Assembly (NCBI RefSeq): GCF_033807575.1
Contig: NC_084707.1
Span: 20,074,550-20,138,549 of the forward strand
DNA: 64,000 bases
DNA from: Cydia pomonella
Taxonomy: Eukaryota; Arthropoda; Insecta; Lepidoptera; Tortricidae
Direction of reading: 5' to 3'
Shown here: positions 43,095 through 54,493 of the stretch, piece by piece
Layout: each line of letters opens with the position of its first letter
Position numbering within the stretch: position 1 is the stretch's first letter
Translations under genes and position numbers: made by a program
Notes under the pieces: model-generated
Told to the model about the DNA's origin: nothing
The model's database searches: none
What the model saw: the letters and a program-made list of their open reading frames with translations, nothing else

Positions 43095-46000
43095 AAAGCG
43101 TTGCGTTTTCTAAAGTAAGGATAGGCATTTTTATATAATATCAAGCGAACATGCGCACTATATGCGCAACAACAAAAGTGTGCACAAACGCCATTTGCGC
43201 ACCAACGAACAGCCTCACTTCGTAATGTTCGTACGGCCCGTCTTTACGGATAAGAATAAGTCAATGCCGCAATTTGATAATTTTAATTGAAATCGTGTCG
43301 GTCGGATGTGTTTAAATTTTGAATGGCGCATTTAAGATATTAATCGCTTGTCCTTAATTTATAAAAGCTCCTCATCCCTTCGTTAAGACAAAACCGACGC
43401 TGTTAACATAATCGGCTTATATCCTTCCTCTTCCGACTCATTTATTCAGACGCAAGGACTCCTTGTAATTTCGCCCCGCCCGGGACAGAGTAATTTAAAA
43501 AGTATGACACAAGCGTAACACGACTCGCGCAACAATGTACGATTGTGCTATTGCGTCAAACGCAAATGTTTTAACAGGTATTAGATGTGTGCAATAAGGA
43601 ATAAGGTATCACTTGAGATAATTTTATGTGATAAGCGGATACGTTCTCTGACTCGACTGTCAGAATTTAAAAATATTGCATATCCGAACTAGATATCAAA
43701 ACTAGAAGGTTTTCAATAAATTGCACATTTAATTAATTAGTTGTCCGCTGTCACGTCGAGTCTAAGCACTAGCAGGATTATTACCCGAGGGCAGGATTAG
43801 GTTAGTGCTCGATTGAGCGCCACTATCCCCTTGAAGGGATTTATTCTTCAATCCGTAACGCGATCAGTAAAGCTCTAGCAGGCGATGTCTAGATTAAATC
43901 TAACACAGATTTTACACATCTACGTACAACCTGCCATTTTTCATTTCCCTAAACCCGACTCAACAAAGGCTCCACTAATCTACTTACCAAGAGCTGAATT
44001 ATTTTTATCTAGGTACAGTCAACATCAAATAAATATCAGAGCGGCCAATGTGCTCAAAAATGTTCATTGGATCATACACATTTTATTATATCCATGCGTA
44101 ATTCGTTCACACCACCCAAATATCGCAAAATGAATGAAAAGTTAATTTTTGAACTGCATCCTTATAGGCGGGATAGTTTTTTTCAGTACTTGACACTCAA
44201 ATTAGAGAAACGTGATGTACTTACCCAGGTCGTTAACTTTTGATATTTTGTCCACAGAAGTAACATTTTTCTAAATTGTGTTTGACCCATATATCTACAA
44301 CGCCAATTGCCCACGATTTCATGCATACACCTATACTCCCATATAGATAAACCCCGGCACGTATTCCGTTTTGGGATGACCCGAAATAAAAAGTATCCCG
44401 TATTGGTGTAGTTTATTTTGCGTAATTCAGTAACCAACATCCAAATAAACACATTTATAATATTACATAGTATGATTATAAAGTAATTTAAATAGTAAGT
44501 ATTTTACGTACAGTTATACTGAATAAACATTATGCCCAGAAATATCTAAACACAGCTCTTCTTGTCATTTTACTGTCAGTCGTCCCCTTGCGGCCACAGA
44601 ACAACCACGCTACGGCGTAGAGCGCTCCGCGCATGTTTTAATATTATATTTGCTCACTTGAGACACTGCGACAATCGGCCCAATTTGAAGAATGATTAAG
44701 ACACGTTTAAGATCTTGGAATGATCTTTAAGAGATATGATAACTAAACGACATGTCAAAATTGACGTTTATTTCAATTCCGCTGTGATCCCAATAAGATC
44801 TATCTACGATATTTCTAACGTCAAAGTGACATTGGTTGCCCGAATCGAGCTGTTTCTGTCAATTATACGACATACAAACGATATCTAAATGAGAACTTAT
44901 CTAAACGAGAACTTATAATTAAGCTCTTTATTTAATGCAACTAGTCTTTCAGAAAAGAAGCAACAACTTACGATTAAAATTAAAACCTCATCAGTATTGC
45001 GATGTTTGCTTTTGCGATAATACCTCAATACATAAAAGCTGCCATTACTTATATGCTCCGAACTTGCAGGCATAGCATAGTAGTGAGGTTTGTTTTTATT
45101 TGTGCTGCACTTAAATTACATTCTTGTTGTCGCTACGAGTCGCTCCGAGCGCAGTGCTAATACGTTTTACAGTATTTTATCTCGTACCATTCGCTTCATT
45201 TTAAAATAAATATATCAAGAAAACGAATTATACGTTGCTATTTTGCGCTACCTGCTACTAAATGATGTGTCATAATTACGCATAAAATCGATTCAACGCC
45301 TAAAATTTACCTTTATGTTTGCAATTACTGATGGTAATTATAGAATGAACTAAAACGGATGTAGCGTAACATATTAGGTATGGGATAAAAATAACTGACC
45401 TAACTAATACTTAACTTGATGATCTGTATGTAATAGTTGGGAAACGTTTGTACAATCCTGAAATACTTCTCCTATTAGAGATATATCTCTATAGTTCGCG
45501 TTCAAAAGTATCTATCAGACAGGTCAATTAGAACGTCAGAATGATATCTAAATGATATTATTTATTTTATTAATTCTGTCTTTTAAAGTAAAAAACAAAA
45601 AGTACATTTTAAATTTGCAGAAATCGGCTCCAAGTGCCAATTCCAACTTTAACCATTATTAAGTTTTTATTATTTTCATTCCATAGAACCACGGGGTAAA
45701 TTCTAATTAGTCCTACACATATGTCGTTGTGAAATAAGTTATACATAATATATAAAAAACTGAAAAAAAAAATGTGATTCCTATCCTCATCTCGACTTAG
45801 TAATGTTATTTAAGTTTACGTACAGACGCGATCGCTTGGACAGGTCTCCACGGAAGACCAGCGTCAAGATACCTGAAAGGTAACTTGACATCAAGCTGAG
45901 GGGAGACCTTTTCAGTGACGTTTATACTTTTTACTAATAAATGTGTTTCAATAGATTTAAGCAATATTGTAAGCGTCCTGAATAAATTTATTTTATTTTC

Positions 46001-46475
46001 TTCAAAAATTTAGCTATCACTCGTCTTGCCCGTGCCAATACATGTACAGACAAGTACGAGCGAAATGCACGATGACTGAATGACATCCGGTCCGATTCGA
46101 ACTTTAAGATACGTAAAATATTAGGTCTAAATACGATATGAATCGGGTATGTTCGTGTCTAAAGTTTTTGTTTGAAGAAACGTCACTTTTGACACTAACA
46201 TATACGACCAGAGTATTTCGTTTGAATAGGCCTGACAATCTAATTGTTCTACATATATAACACACGTTATCTACCAGTAGGCAGCGGCCATTAAAATTCG
46301 CTATGGTCTACGGCGCAGTGCTACGAGCGTGAGGCGGGACTACCTATTCAGATTTAAAATCTATAACTTCAAGTCAATCACCATTCGTCTTTCTCGAATT
46401 TTTGAATGTGTATTATTAGTGTGAGAGACACGTCCTGTGATTGGAAACAACACGTCTAAAACATCATATCATATA
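43095..46475. other. Intergenic, old repeats only
   Basis: No gene. A segment at 44071-44283 is repeated at 59787-59993. A loosely inverted structure spans about 44701-44925 (GTTTAAGATC..., ...ATCTAAACG). A compact hairpin at 45852-45909 precedes AATAAA-rich sequence that could be a LINE 3' end. Confidence 0.35.
44071..44283 (+). repeat. Dispersed repeat pair, member 1 (other at 59787-59993)
   Basis: Both copies run in the same order: ATCATACACATTTTAT (TCATACACATTTTAT in the other), AGGCGGGATA, TTTTTTCAG, ACTCAAAT, GTCGTTAACTT, CACAGAAGT or CAACAGAAGT. They diverge by substitutions and indels. The family is not identified and no coding frame is shared. Confidence 0.6.
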
Positions 46476-46849
46476 CACGGTGTAACATAAGGAAACCGAA
46501 AGGTTTTAACAGTGTAATCCTGATCACATTTAGAGACTAAAATGTCGTATGAACTTTTCTGGATTTCGCCTAGTTTCAGAGTTAATACCAATTAAAAAAA
46601 AAAAACATTTTCTTATTGTAACTTATTGCAAAACGCCTTTTTGATGTCGTTGATGCCATTATGGGGTGTAGTCTAAATATCCATAACATAAAATATTTTC
46701 AGTGCCCGTTTTATCATAACATTAACTTTTTATTTACACATACAAAAAAAATTGTGACGAAATTTACTTTAATCATATAACAAACTTTTCTTCTTTTAGC
46801 CTCAGAGGTGCGTAGTTAAAAAAATTCGGGTTCCTCGTGTTACACCGTG
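46476..46849. mobile_element. TIR element with TA duplication (374 bp)
   Basis: The ends CACGGTGTAACATAAGGAA and CACGGTGTAACACGAGGAA are inverted repeats with about 3 mismatches in 26. TA flanks both (46474-46475, 46850-46851). The interior is AT-rich and non-coding, consistent with a non-autonomous Tc1/mariner-type element. Confidence 0.8.
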
Positions 46850-49800
46850 TATATCAAGCATGACTTGACATATATAGAAGTCATAGGACTCATGGCTAGA
46901 TGTGCTATACTTGATTTTTTTATTGAAAATAAGAGGTCAGTTATTAAAGGCAATTATCATGACATGAGTAGGTATTTAGCACCGTACGAGAGGAAAGTAA
47001 AAAAAATGTTATTTGCCTAAAAATACGAGACAGAAGAAGAAACTGTTGATAATATTAGTAACAATGTGCCGGGTCCGGTGCGCAGCGCAGCAGCGCCGCC
47101 TGGGACACGAATCTACGTGCTACTAATTCACCTGACTTCCATCCGCAAGTTGTCCTACTATGTATTCTCGACTCACACTAGAATTTGGCACATTTTTATT
47201 GTTACTAATCAAACAAACTCACCGCAAGTTGGTGGAAGGAGAGCAGCAGTACCTTTAAAAACAAAACATGGTTTGAGCAAAATGTTTACAAAAAGTCAAG
47301 TACCTTAACATTATTAAAGGTTACTACAACCTAGTTAAAATGTTACCAATTATGATTATTAAAATAAATAACCTTTCTAAAAATATTACGATGTTTTAAA
47401 ATTATCATATTTATTTTTAAAACAGTCACAGCATAAGTAATAGTAAAATAGCGTTACATATATCAATTTATATTAAATTCCATATCTTAGTTGTTAAATT
47501 GTATTTTTTAACAGGCATCAAACCGACGGCATTTTATCGAATGTATATTTTGGTCGAATAGCATTATACAAATACAAAATATTAAAATAAGTTAACTAAA
47601 AACTAGAATTAAAAAGTTAAATATGGTTTAAAGTAATAAGTAAATACAAGTAACCTAACATTTTGGTTAATTATAAATATTTATTTTGGCTACCTACCTA
47701 TTATGAAGACAAGTTAAGATTAACTTAATTTTTTTTTCTACTCGTCGACTGTAATGGTTGAATTAAGATTTCGTATACTGAACTATAATTGCGTATTTTT
47801 CATATAATGGACCCCACTCAACTATACGACTCATTTCAATACGTTGTAGTCAACTGAAAAAATTGACCAATAATGCGCCGCCGCGCTCCCATAGAAACGA
47901 CTAAACGAGCGCGGGGCGCGGGGCGTTTATGTCTACTGAGATACTTACCAATTTCCATTAATTGTTTAAGTTTAATAGCAATGAAAGTATTATATTAGAC
48001 GACTCGTAGAAAAAGTATTGAATACAATAGTGATATAATCAAGGGGCCTTATTCGAGATGCACAACTGTCAAATTTCGCGTCCACATCAAATCAACACTT
48101 GATTCTATCGCATGTTGATTGTATCAAGTGTTGATTCTATCAACTGTGGATATTATCATTTGGAACAATCAAAACTCATTCATAGAAAAAATAATCAAAC
48201 AAAAATCAACTTTGTTTATTACTACTATATAGTTTGAAATGGCTTTGAACTCGAAGTGGTTCGGTTTGATTTGATTGTCACCTGACTGTGGATTGCTAAT
48301 GTCAAATTTTGACAAGTGTTGATTTTATTGCTAGACTTTATTGTCCATGGGCTTGGGCACCATCTTGGATTTTTTGACGTACGACAGGGAATACCCTTCC
48401 TTTCCTACAATATATGGCATAGAGTAAAGCGTCTTTTTTTTTAAACATAAGTTTACAGGAATCAGCGACATCTTGTATTCGATAGGATAAGTAATGCGCT
48501 ATGAACAATGCGGCGGCGAGTAGTGAAACTGTACCTGACAACGTCAATCAATTAAAAAGTGACCACACAGTTGATGGTCGATAAAGGCGATTATTAATTG
48601 AATTTTAACGACAATAAAGAACTATTGACATGCGATCTTTTTGTTGAACCCACACCTACACGTCGAATAATGCTCGCTCCACATATTCTCCTATAAACGC
48701 TCAAAATTGTAAAAAAAATTGATGCAATTTACTCCGCACCCAGTCTCAAGTTGCTTCTAAACCACATTCACGAACCAAGTTGTAACCTAACACATCTGTA
48801 AATATAAGGCATATGATTTAGAGATAAAGTCCGTTTTTTTTTAAATTACGAGATGGTTCATGAATAACCTTTATTACTATAAAAATAATACTACATTTGT
48901 CAAAAAAAAATTCTGTATTGCGCTATTACATAATGCATAAAATTGATATAAAGATAGGTACCATAGTAGCTCGCTCACTTGGTCTATCAACAACTATTTT
49001 AATGCTCTTTGTACTCGTGTACGCGACCCCATTGTATGTACAGTCGCCATCAGATATATCGGAACGCATGTATGAGATCTCAAATTATTAAGATAAGACC
49101 TACTGTACTGTCTATATTACTTACCAAGACCTAAGTACCTATTATTTATATGTACCTACACAAAGAGAATTCCTATGTTAAAAGGAGATTAAATACATAT
49201 TTTGTTATTCAACTACAAATAAAATAAAATTTATCTTTTTCAGTTAACACATTTCTTTACCGATTTCTTTAATAAAATAAATCATTAAAGTATTATGTGA
49301 CTATATTTCATTGTCTTCGGTGTAGATTATTTACTGATGCTCCAATTTCCTGTATCAGTTTGGTACCAGGAAATATAAAAACTACACCTCTTCAAAAACT
49401 TTGCTGGTAGTTCGACATCTGTAAGTTTAAATATAAAACATGATAAAAACACTTAAGTCAAAAACGTATACATAAAATATTTGCCCTATATTCTGGTCGC
49501 TCGGTAGGGTGCCCAGAAGGCTGGGTGCATTTCCGCGCTGGTTAACAATGCTGATCCTCTGGTCACCAGAAGCCTATATAAGGCGCTCTCATAGAGCCAC
49601 GCTAGTGCCCTAGAGTTTCAAATTCAACCCCAAGTGCCACAAATATGTAGTTAAGGGTTTAAATTCTGGATCAAGAACATGGAATACTATTCGCTAGTAA
49701 GGCCATAGGTATTAGAAAAAAATAATAGTAGGAGACGGCCGTGGTCATGGTAGGTGGTACAGGTGGGCCAGGCAAGCTCTGAAATTATGCACCTATTTTA

Positions 49801-50122
49801 CTATAACTTTGTTCACCTGTGTATATTTACTGTTTCCATGATAATCATTTTTAATATGTAGCCCGTGTAATCGGGCTGTATAATTGGTCTCATATTTTTT
49901 AACACAAAATCATAATTATAATTCAATAATTAATGGTGTTTTACATATTAATCATTAATGTACCTATTTGGCAAAATTTTCTTGCATATAATAATATTGT
50001 TTACTTCAATTGACGTGTTTATTATTTTCGTTACTATGTCAACGTTAATACTTAAAAAATTATAACGTGAAGGTTGAGTCCGCAGTACAGTTACAGTTTA
50101 CGTACATAGTGGCATTAGCACA
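46850..50122. other. Intergenic, no gene recognised
   Basis: AT-rich. A short CpG-rich patch lies at 47876-47930. The segment 48050-48340 carries several copies of TCAACACTTG/CAAGTGTTGA and may be a MITE, but clear ends were not found. Open frames of 60-80 codons here show no domain. Confidence 0.35.
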
Positions 50123-51346
50123 GTCGGATTAGGACCAAACTCGAAATGTCTGAACAGTCATGAAATTTGGTATGTATATACGCCCCTTAAAGGCCCCTTT
50201 TTCATGCCCACACCATTTGACATTTGGGGACCTCGAGGAACCGCAGCCATCTTGGAAAATGTGGACCATCCAGGAGAAATTCGCGTTTTACTCTAAATCT
50301 ACGTTCTTTATTCAATAATCGTGTAAGGCAACATTCAAGCTTATAAAATTCTACATAAAATAGTTTTAGACATCTTTGCGAAAAAAAATGATCTTGCTTT
50401 AAAAAATACTTGCTAAACCCAGATTTAGCCCTTATACCCTTTCATGGGATATTCTCTTAATAGGAAACTTGTAAGAATAAAAATTCCACTTTTAACTATA
50501 CATTTGTACATAATATACCCCAATATCAATATTTTACTTGACTGCAACTTAACCAGAAAGTAGGGTTATGGGTATAAGTACTGAGGATTCAGGACACCCT
50601 GTAGCTTAGGATACTGGACGGATTTTTTAAATGACGTATTATTTAGCCCTAAACCTTTTTCTTCCGTTAATTTTAGTAACTTTGTATTGCATAGCACTTG
50701 TATACTAACTGTGGATCTACTGATGTCTGTTTTACTGTACTCCGCTCAATAGTTTAGGCGCTAGAAGAAAAAATATGATTTAATATTCGGAGTCCTCTCA
50801 AGGCGGCTGTATTGTTTTTTTTTAATAGAACAAGTAAAAGTAGGTTGTGAATGGTAAGAGGAATCTAACGATACGTCATTTAAAAAAATCCGTCCAGTAT
50901 TCTAATACCTAGCTACTGGGTGTACTGAATCATCAGTACTTACACCCATAACCCTTCTTTCTGGTTTAGTCACAGTAGAGTAAAATGTTAATATTGGGGT
51001 AGACCACGTACAAATGTATAGTTAAAAATAGAATTCATATTCCTCCGAGTTTCCTTTTAAGAGAATGTCCCTTGGAAGTGTATAAGCGTTAAACTTAGAT
51101 TCAGCAAGTATTCTCTATAACAAGATGTATTGTTCTGCAAAGATATCGAGGACTTTTTTGTGTAGAATTTAATAAGTTTTAATGTTGACTGTTGTGTTGA
51201 TGGTACACATTTTCCAAGATGGTTCGGATTCCTCGAGGTCCCCAAATGTTAAATGGTTTGGGCATGAAAAAGGGGCCTATAATTTACATACATAATAAAT
51301 TTCATGACTGTTACAGAGATTTCGAGGTTGGTCCTAATCCGATTAT
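50123..51346. mobile_element. Large fold-back element (about 1.2 kb, arms about 0.5 kb)
   Basis: The left arm 50123-50638 and right arm 50871-51346 are inverted copies along their whole length. Paired landmarks, left then right complement: TCGGATTAGGACCAA, CATTTGGGGACCTCGAGGAA, TTTAACTATACATTTGTAC, GGGTTATGGGT, and ACTGGACGGATTTTTTAAAT at the inner ends. The arms differ by scattered substitutions and small indels. An 8-bp direct repeat GTCCGCAG lies just outside (50078-50085 and 51359-51366) and may be the target duplication. No protein is encoded. Confidence 0.8.
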
Positions 51347-51637
51347 GCTACATTGTGCGTCCGCAGCAAATTCGGTTCTCCATACAAAAATGACTTGCTA
51401 GATTGCTCTGAAACTTTGTACTTACAATAGGATATGATATGTCTATGCCTATAATTAATTTAAAACATAAATGTGAAATGAGAACCAATTAAGTTCAATA
51501 TTAAGAATATGTGTCGTTGTTGACTCGCCGACAACGGAATTGAGATCTATATGGGTGCCATGTTCTGTGCTGTGTAGAAAATCCTGAAATTATAAAGGAT
51601 TTGTCTTGGCTAGTTTTTACGTATAGGCTACGTATCA

Positions 51638-52154
51638 CCGAAACGTCACAAACACCACGAAGGTTCGGCTTGTACGGGCCCTCGTTTTTCCTATATTCTT
51701 ATACGCTGCGGAGACCTGGACTATCCGAAAGACAGAGGAGAAGACGATAGTCGCCCTAGAAATATGGTGCTGGAGGAAAATGCTGGGGATATCCTGGACC
51801 GAGTTTCGGACTAATGTCTCCATCCTTAAAGAACTCCGTATCAAGCAGCGCCTTTCGACTCTCGTAAAGACCCGCATACTCAGTTTTTTCGGTCACGTCT
51901 CGAGGAGGAACAACGACTCCATAGAGCGTCTAGTGGTGCAGGGTAGAGCAAACGGAAAAAGACCGCGCAAAAGGCCACCTATGCGATGGACTGACCAAAT
52001 CAAATCTGCCATGAAGGGTCCCCTGAACGCATTTGCCAGAATGGCCCCCAACCGCGATAAATGGCGAGAAATCGTACGGCAAGCAACATCTGCGCCTGAT
52101 ATCAGCAGTTGACCACGACGCTCTGCAAAGAGTACAACGACAAAGAAGAAGAAG
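51638..52154 (+). mobile_element. 5'-truncated RTE-like LINE with target-site duplication
   Basis: The frame from 51638 to the stop at 52110-52112 encodes VRLVRALVFPIFLYAAETWT, EIWCWRKMLGISWT, ILSFFGHVSRRNNDS, RPPMRWTDQIKSAM and DKWREIVRQAT, the end of a non-LTR ORF2, without any stop or shift. A short 3' UTR with an AAG-repeat tail follows. ACGTATCA at 51630-51637 is repeated at 52155-52162 as the target duplication. An intact frame and a perfect duplication point to a recent insertion. Confidence 0.85.
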
Positions 52155-52399
52155 ACGTATCATATTTGTCTAAAATTTGGTTTGTTGGTACACACACAAG
52201 GGATAGTCTCTAGCTAGGTACGGGGTGCCACACTCGTCAGCGCGACGGCGATATTTTATACCTTTTACCTAAAAATCTCAAATTTGTGTACGGGCTCAGC
52301 TCCTGTTTCGTCTTAAGCCTGAATTTAACAGATTCTGACTCACAGGGGGCTTTGAGCATGCTGTTGCGTTCGTTTTCAAATTTTGAAAAAAAGAACTAG

Positions 52400-52619
52400 C
52401 CTAACAACACAATAAATGCTTGTTTTTCCGCATTCTTCACTATATCTCCCTGTCTCACTACTATCTGACCTTCTAACCCAAAGGGGAAAATATACCTTAT
52501 TGGGGCTACTCCATCTTCCTCATGATAATATATTTTACTTTACTGAAAAGCAATCGGTACATGATACAAGATGCACATTGTTAAGAGCCGGGGTTAGAAC
52601 CCACGACCATTGGTTTTAA
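52400..52619 (-). mobile_element. tRNA-derived SINE (family 2), diverged copy
   Basis: Read in reverse it has AATGGTCGTGGGTTCTAACC (B-box-like) at the right and the family body (pairing CTGACCTTCTAACCCAAAGG with CTGACCTTTCAACCCAGGG of the copy at 63213-63509). Divergence is high. Confidence 0.55.
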
Positions 52620-53129
52620 AATGAAGCTTTGTATATAATTTGTATTTTTATAATAAATCTGTTTTCTTGTTGACATTTTGTGGTATTGTATTGCTTTATG
52701 TTAATTGTCAAGATATTTCTTTCATCCTGGACAATTGTCACATGCGTCACATGTACGTTTTTATGATAGATCTACATCGACGCAACTGCATGTCATTGTC
52801 AAAGAGCATATAATCACTACGTTTTAAGAGACGGGACTTCCATACTAGCGAGTGGAATCAGTTTGTTTCGCAAATCATTACCAAAATGTACGACAAAGAA
52901 CTGTCAAAGAACCATAGTACCAACATAAGCGATTTAAATAGTGTAGTACGCTACACGCTTACGATTCTTATCGATATCGATAAAATGGGGAGGGTTGAAA
53001 CATAGGCTCCTGTCTACAAATTTTGTACTCGAAATCAGGTTAGCATCGAGTCCACATTTAAGTTGTATATTATAAAGTGGATAGTTCTTAATTGGACTAC
53101 TATCTGGTCGGGCTTAATGTGGACCCGAA
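52620..53129. other. Intergenic, with overlapping TATCGATA motifs
   Basis: No gene. TTATCGATATCGATAA (52968-52983) is a perfect 16-bp palindrome made of two overlapping TATCGATA octamers. The arms GTCCACATTTAAG (about 53051) and CTTAATGTGGAC (about 53113) form a loose hairpin. Confidence 0.4.
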
Positions 53130-53283
53130 TTATTTTAATACAGTTTTTAAGTCGTGTTTTTTTATTTTATTAAATGCTTGATTTTCATAATGATGTGCAC
53201 ATACATGTTTGAATAAATGTAACTTTTCTATGGGAAGATGTATCAGGTCTTCGTTCCCAACAAATTTGGCCCACTGCCTGCAT
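53130..53283 (-). pseudogene. THAP-like zinc finger, exon B
   Basis: Downstream on the minus strand, after TGTATGTTTTCAG, a frame reads CRQWAKFVGNEDLIHLPIEK, then LHLFKHVCAHHYENQAF. That is the second half of a THAP domain with its C-x2-H pair, and it stops at 53130-53132. Joining to exon A at the first AG gives TG+A, a stop. A second AG six bases later would give a Trp and an open frame. Relatives suggest an ancestral AG+A (Arg), so exon A's last base pair of codons may have mutated. The intron of 887 bp contains a SINE. Confidence 0.5.
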
Positions 53284-53477
53284 CTGAAAACATACAGCCT
53301 TGGAAAAACATGACTTTATCTACAGTTTATATTCCATGTGTTTGCTAATGAGATGATCAACTGATTATTTCGCGCTAATATGCATCTATAAATCATGTTT
53401 TTCGGCATCCAGTTATCAACAACCCTTTATCAATGCTTTAACTTTTTATGTATTTATATGTCTGTTAATCATGAGAA

Positions 53478-53702
53478 CGGGTCTGGCCTTGTTGGCAGCG
53501 ACCCTGCCTATGAAGCCGATGGTCCCAGGTTCAAATCCTGGAACGGGCATTTATTAGTGTGATGAGCATGAATATTTGTTCCTGAGACATGGATATTTTC
53601 TATGTATTTATAAATACTTATAAATTAGGTCTATGTACATATATATATATACATTATTGCACAAACTGACTTAGTAATAAAGTATGAATGGCATGTGTTG
53701 TG

Positions 53703-53735
<33 letters not shown>

Positions 53736-53822
53736 TTGTCTAAGTACCCACAACACATGCCATTCATACTTTAGTACTAAGTCAGTTTGTGTAATAATGT
53801 CCTATAATATTTCTTTATTTAT
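53478..53822 (+). mobile_element. tRNA-derived SINE (family 1), copy 3, with internal inverted duplication
   Basis: It starts GGGTCTGGCCTTGTTGGCAG (A-box-like) and has AGGTTCAAATCC (B box), then the family body. Its 3' part is present twice head to head: 53651-53706 and 53745-53800 are inverted copies of 56 bp, separated by a TA-repeat spacer. Other copies have this part once, so this is a copy-specific rearrangement. Confidence 0.8.
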
Positions 53823-54170
53823 CATAAAAACAGAGATTAATTTTGTTACATTTTAGGTTAATATATTAAATAATCACTAGATAAAAAAAATATGTTAACT
53901 AATGACCATTAATGCATAAGTAATAGATAATTTATGCATTATTAAGCTTCGACGAATTAATTATGGTCATATTGCATGCTAGTTCTAAGGAAATTTCACA
54001 TATTTAATTTAATTATTTACACTGATATACAAATAAAACTACAGTTATCGATAGTTATAGTACATGCCTAGTTCATAACGAAAAATAATGTAAAATATCT
54101 AATTCTAATTCGATGTGTTTATAGCCTGCTGACCCAAAATAAGGTCAAAAGTATCTAAAGCAATACTTAC

Positions 54171-54280
54171 CAGTCTTCATCCAAGGGAAATTTCGCCATA
54201 AAATCCCTTTTTTCGTGATTTTCTCGAGTGGCTCGCTTGCCACATATTTCACACTTAGTAAACCGTTTTCTCGCTGGCAT
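54171..54280 (-). CDS. THAP-like zinc finger, exon A
   Basis: On the minus strand ATG (54278-54280) opens a 36-codon frame, MPARKRFTKCEICGKRA then KRDFMAKFPLDED, and stops at a strong donor TG/GTAAGT. It has the N-terminal features of a THAP domain: a C-x2-C pair and the FP motif. THAP domains are DNA-binding C2CH fingers found in transcription factors and in P-element-type transposases. The partner exon is at 53130-53283. It could be a host gene or a domesticated or decayed transposon. Confidence 0.55.
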
Positions 54281-54493
54281 TGTAACAAACTCGCTCTTTA
54301 CTCTGATCACGGTTGACTATTTTCGATTTTTGCACTAAATAATAAAGAAATTACACGAAATACCCGAACAAAACATTGAAGCCTTCAAAACAAACAAAGC
54401 AATTAGGCTGACAGTAGACTTGATGTAAACTTGACAGAATAAATAGCACTGACGTTTTCTTTTTCTTCGTTGGCAATGATTTGCGAAACAAAT

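Larger units (their letters stand above)
52861..54493. repeat. Pair of inverted 23-bp motifs bracketing the THAP exons
   Basis: TTTGTTTCGCAAATCATT plus ACCAA at 52861-52884 and its inverse (GCCAA form) at 54470-54493 lie 1.6 kb apart, with similar TGGAAT just outside. They may be the terminal repeats of a transposon that carried the THAP gene, or chance copies of a small repeat. Confidence 0.4.

Noticed and set aside
44701..44925. MITE with inverted ends
   Set aside because: The arms match too loosely by eye, and no target duplication was found. Mentioned only within the intergenic entry.
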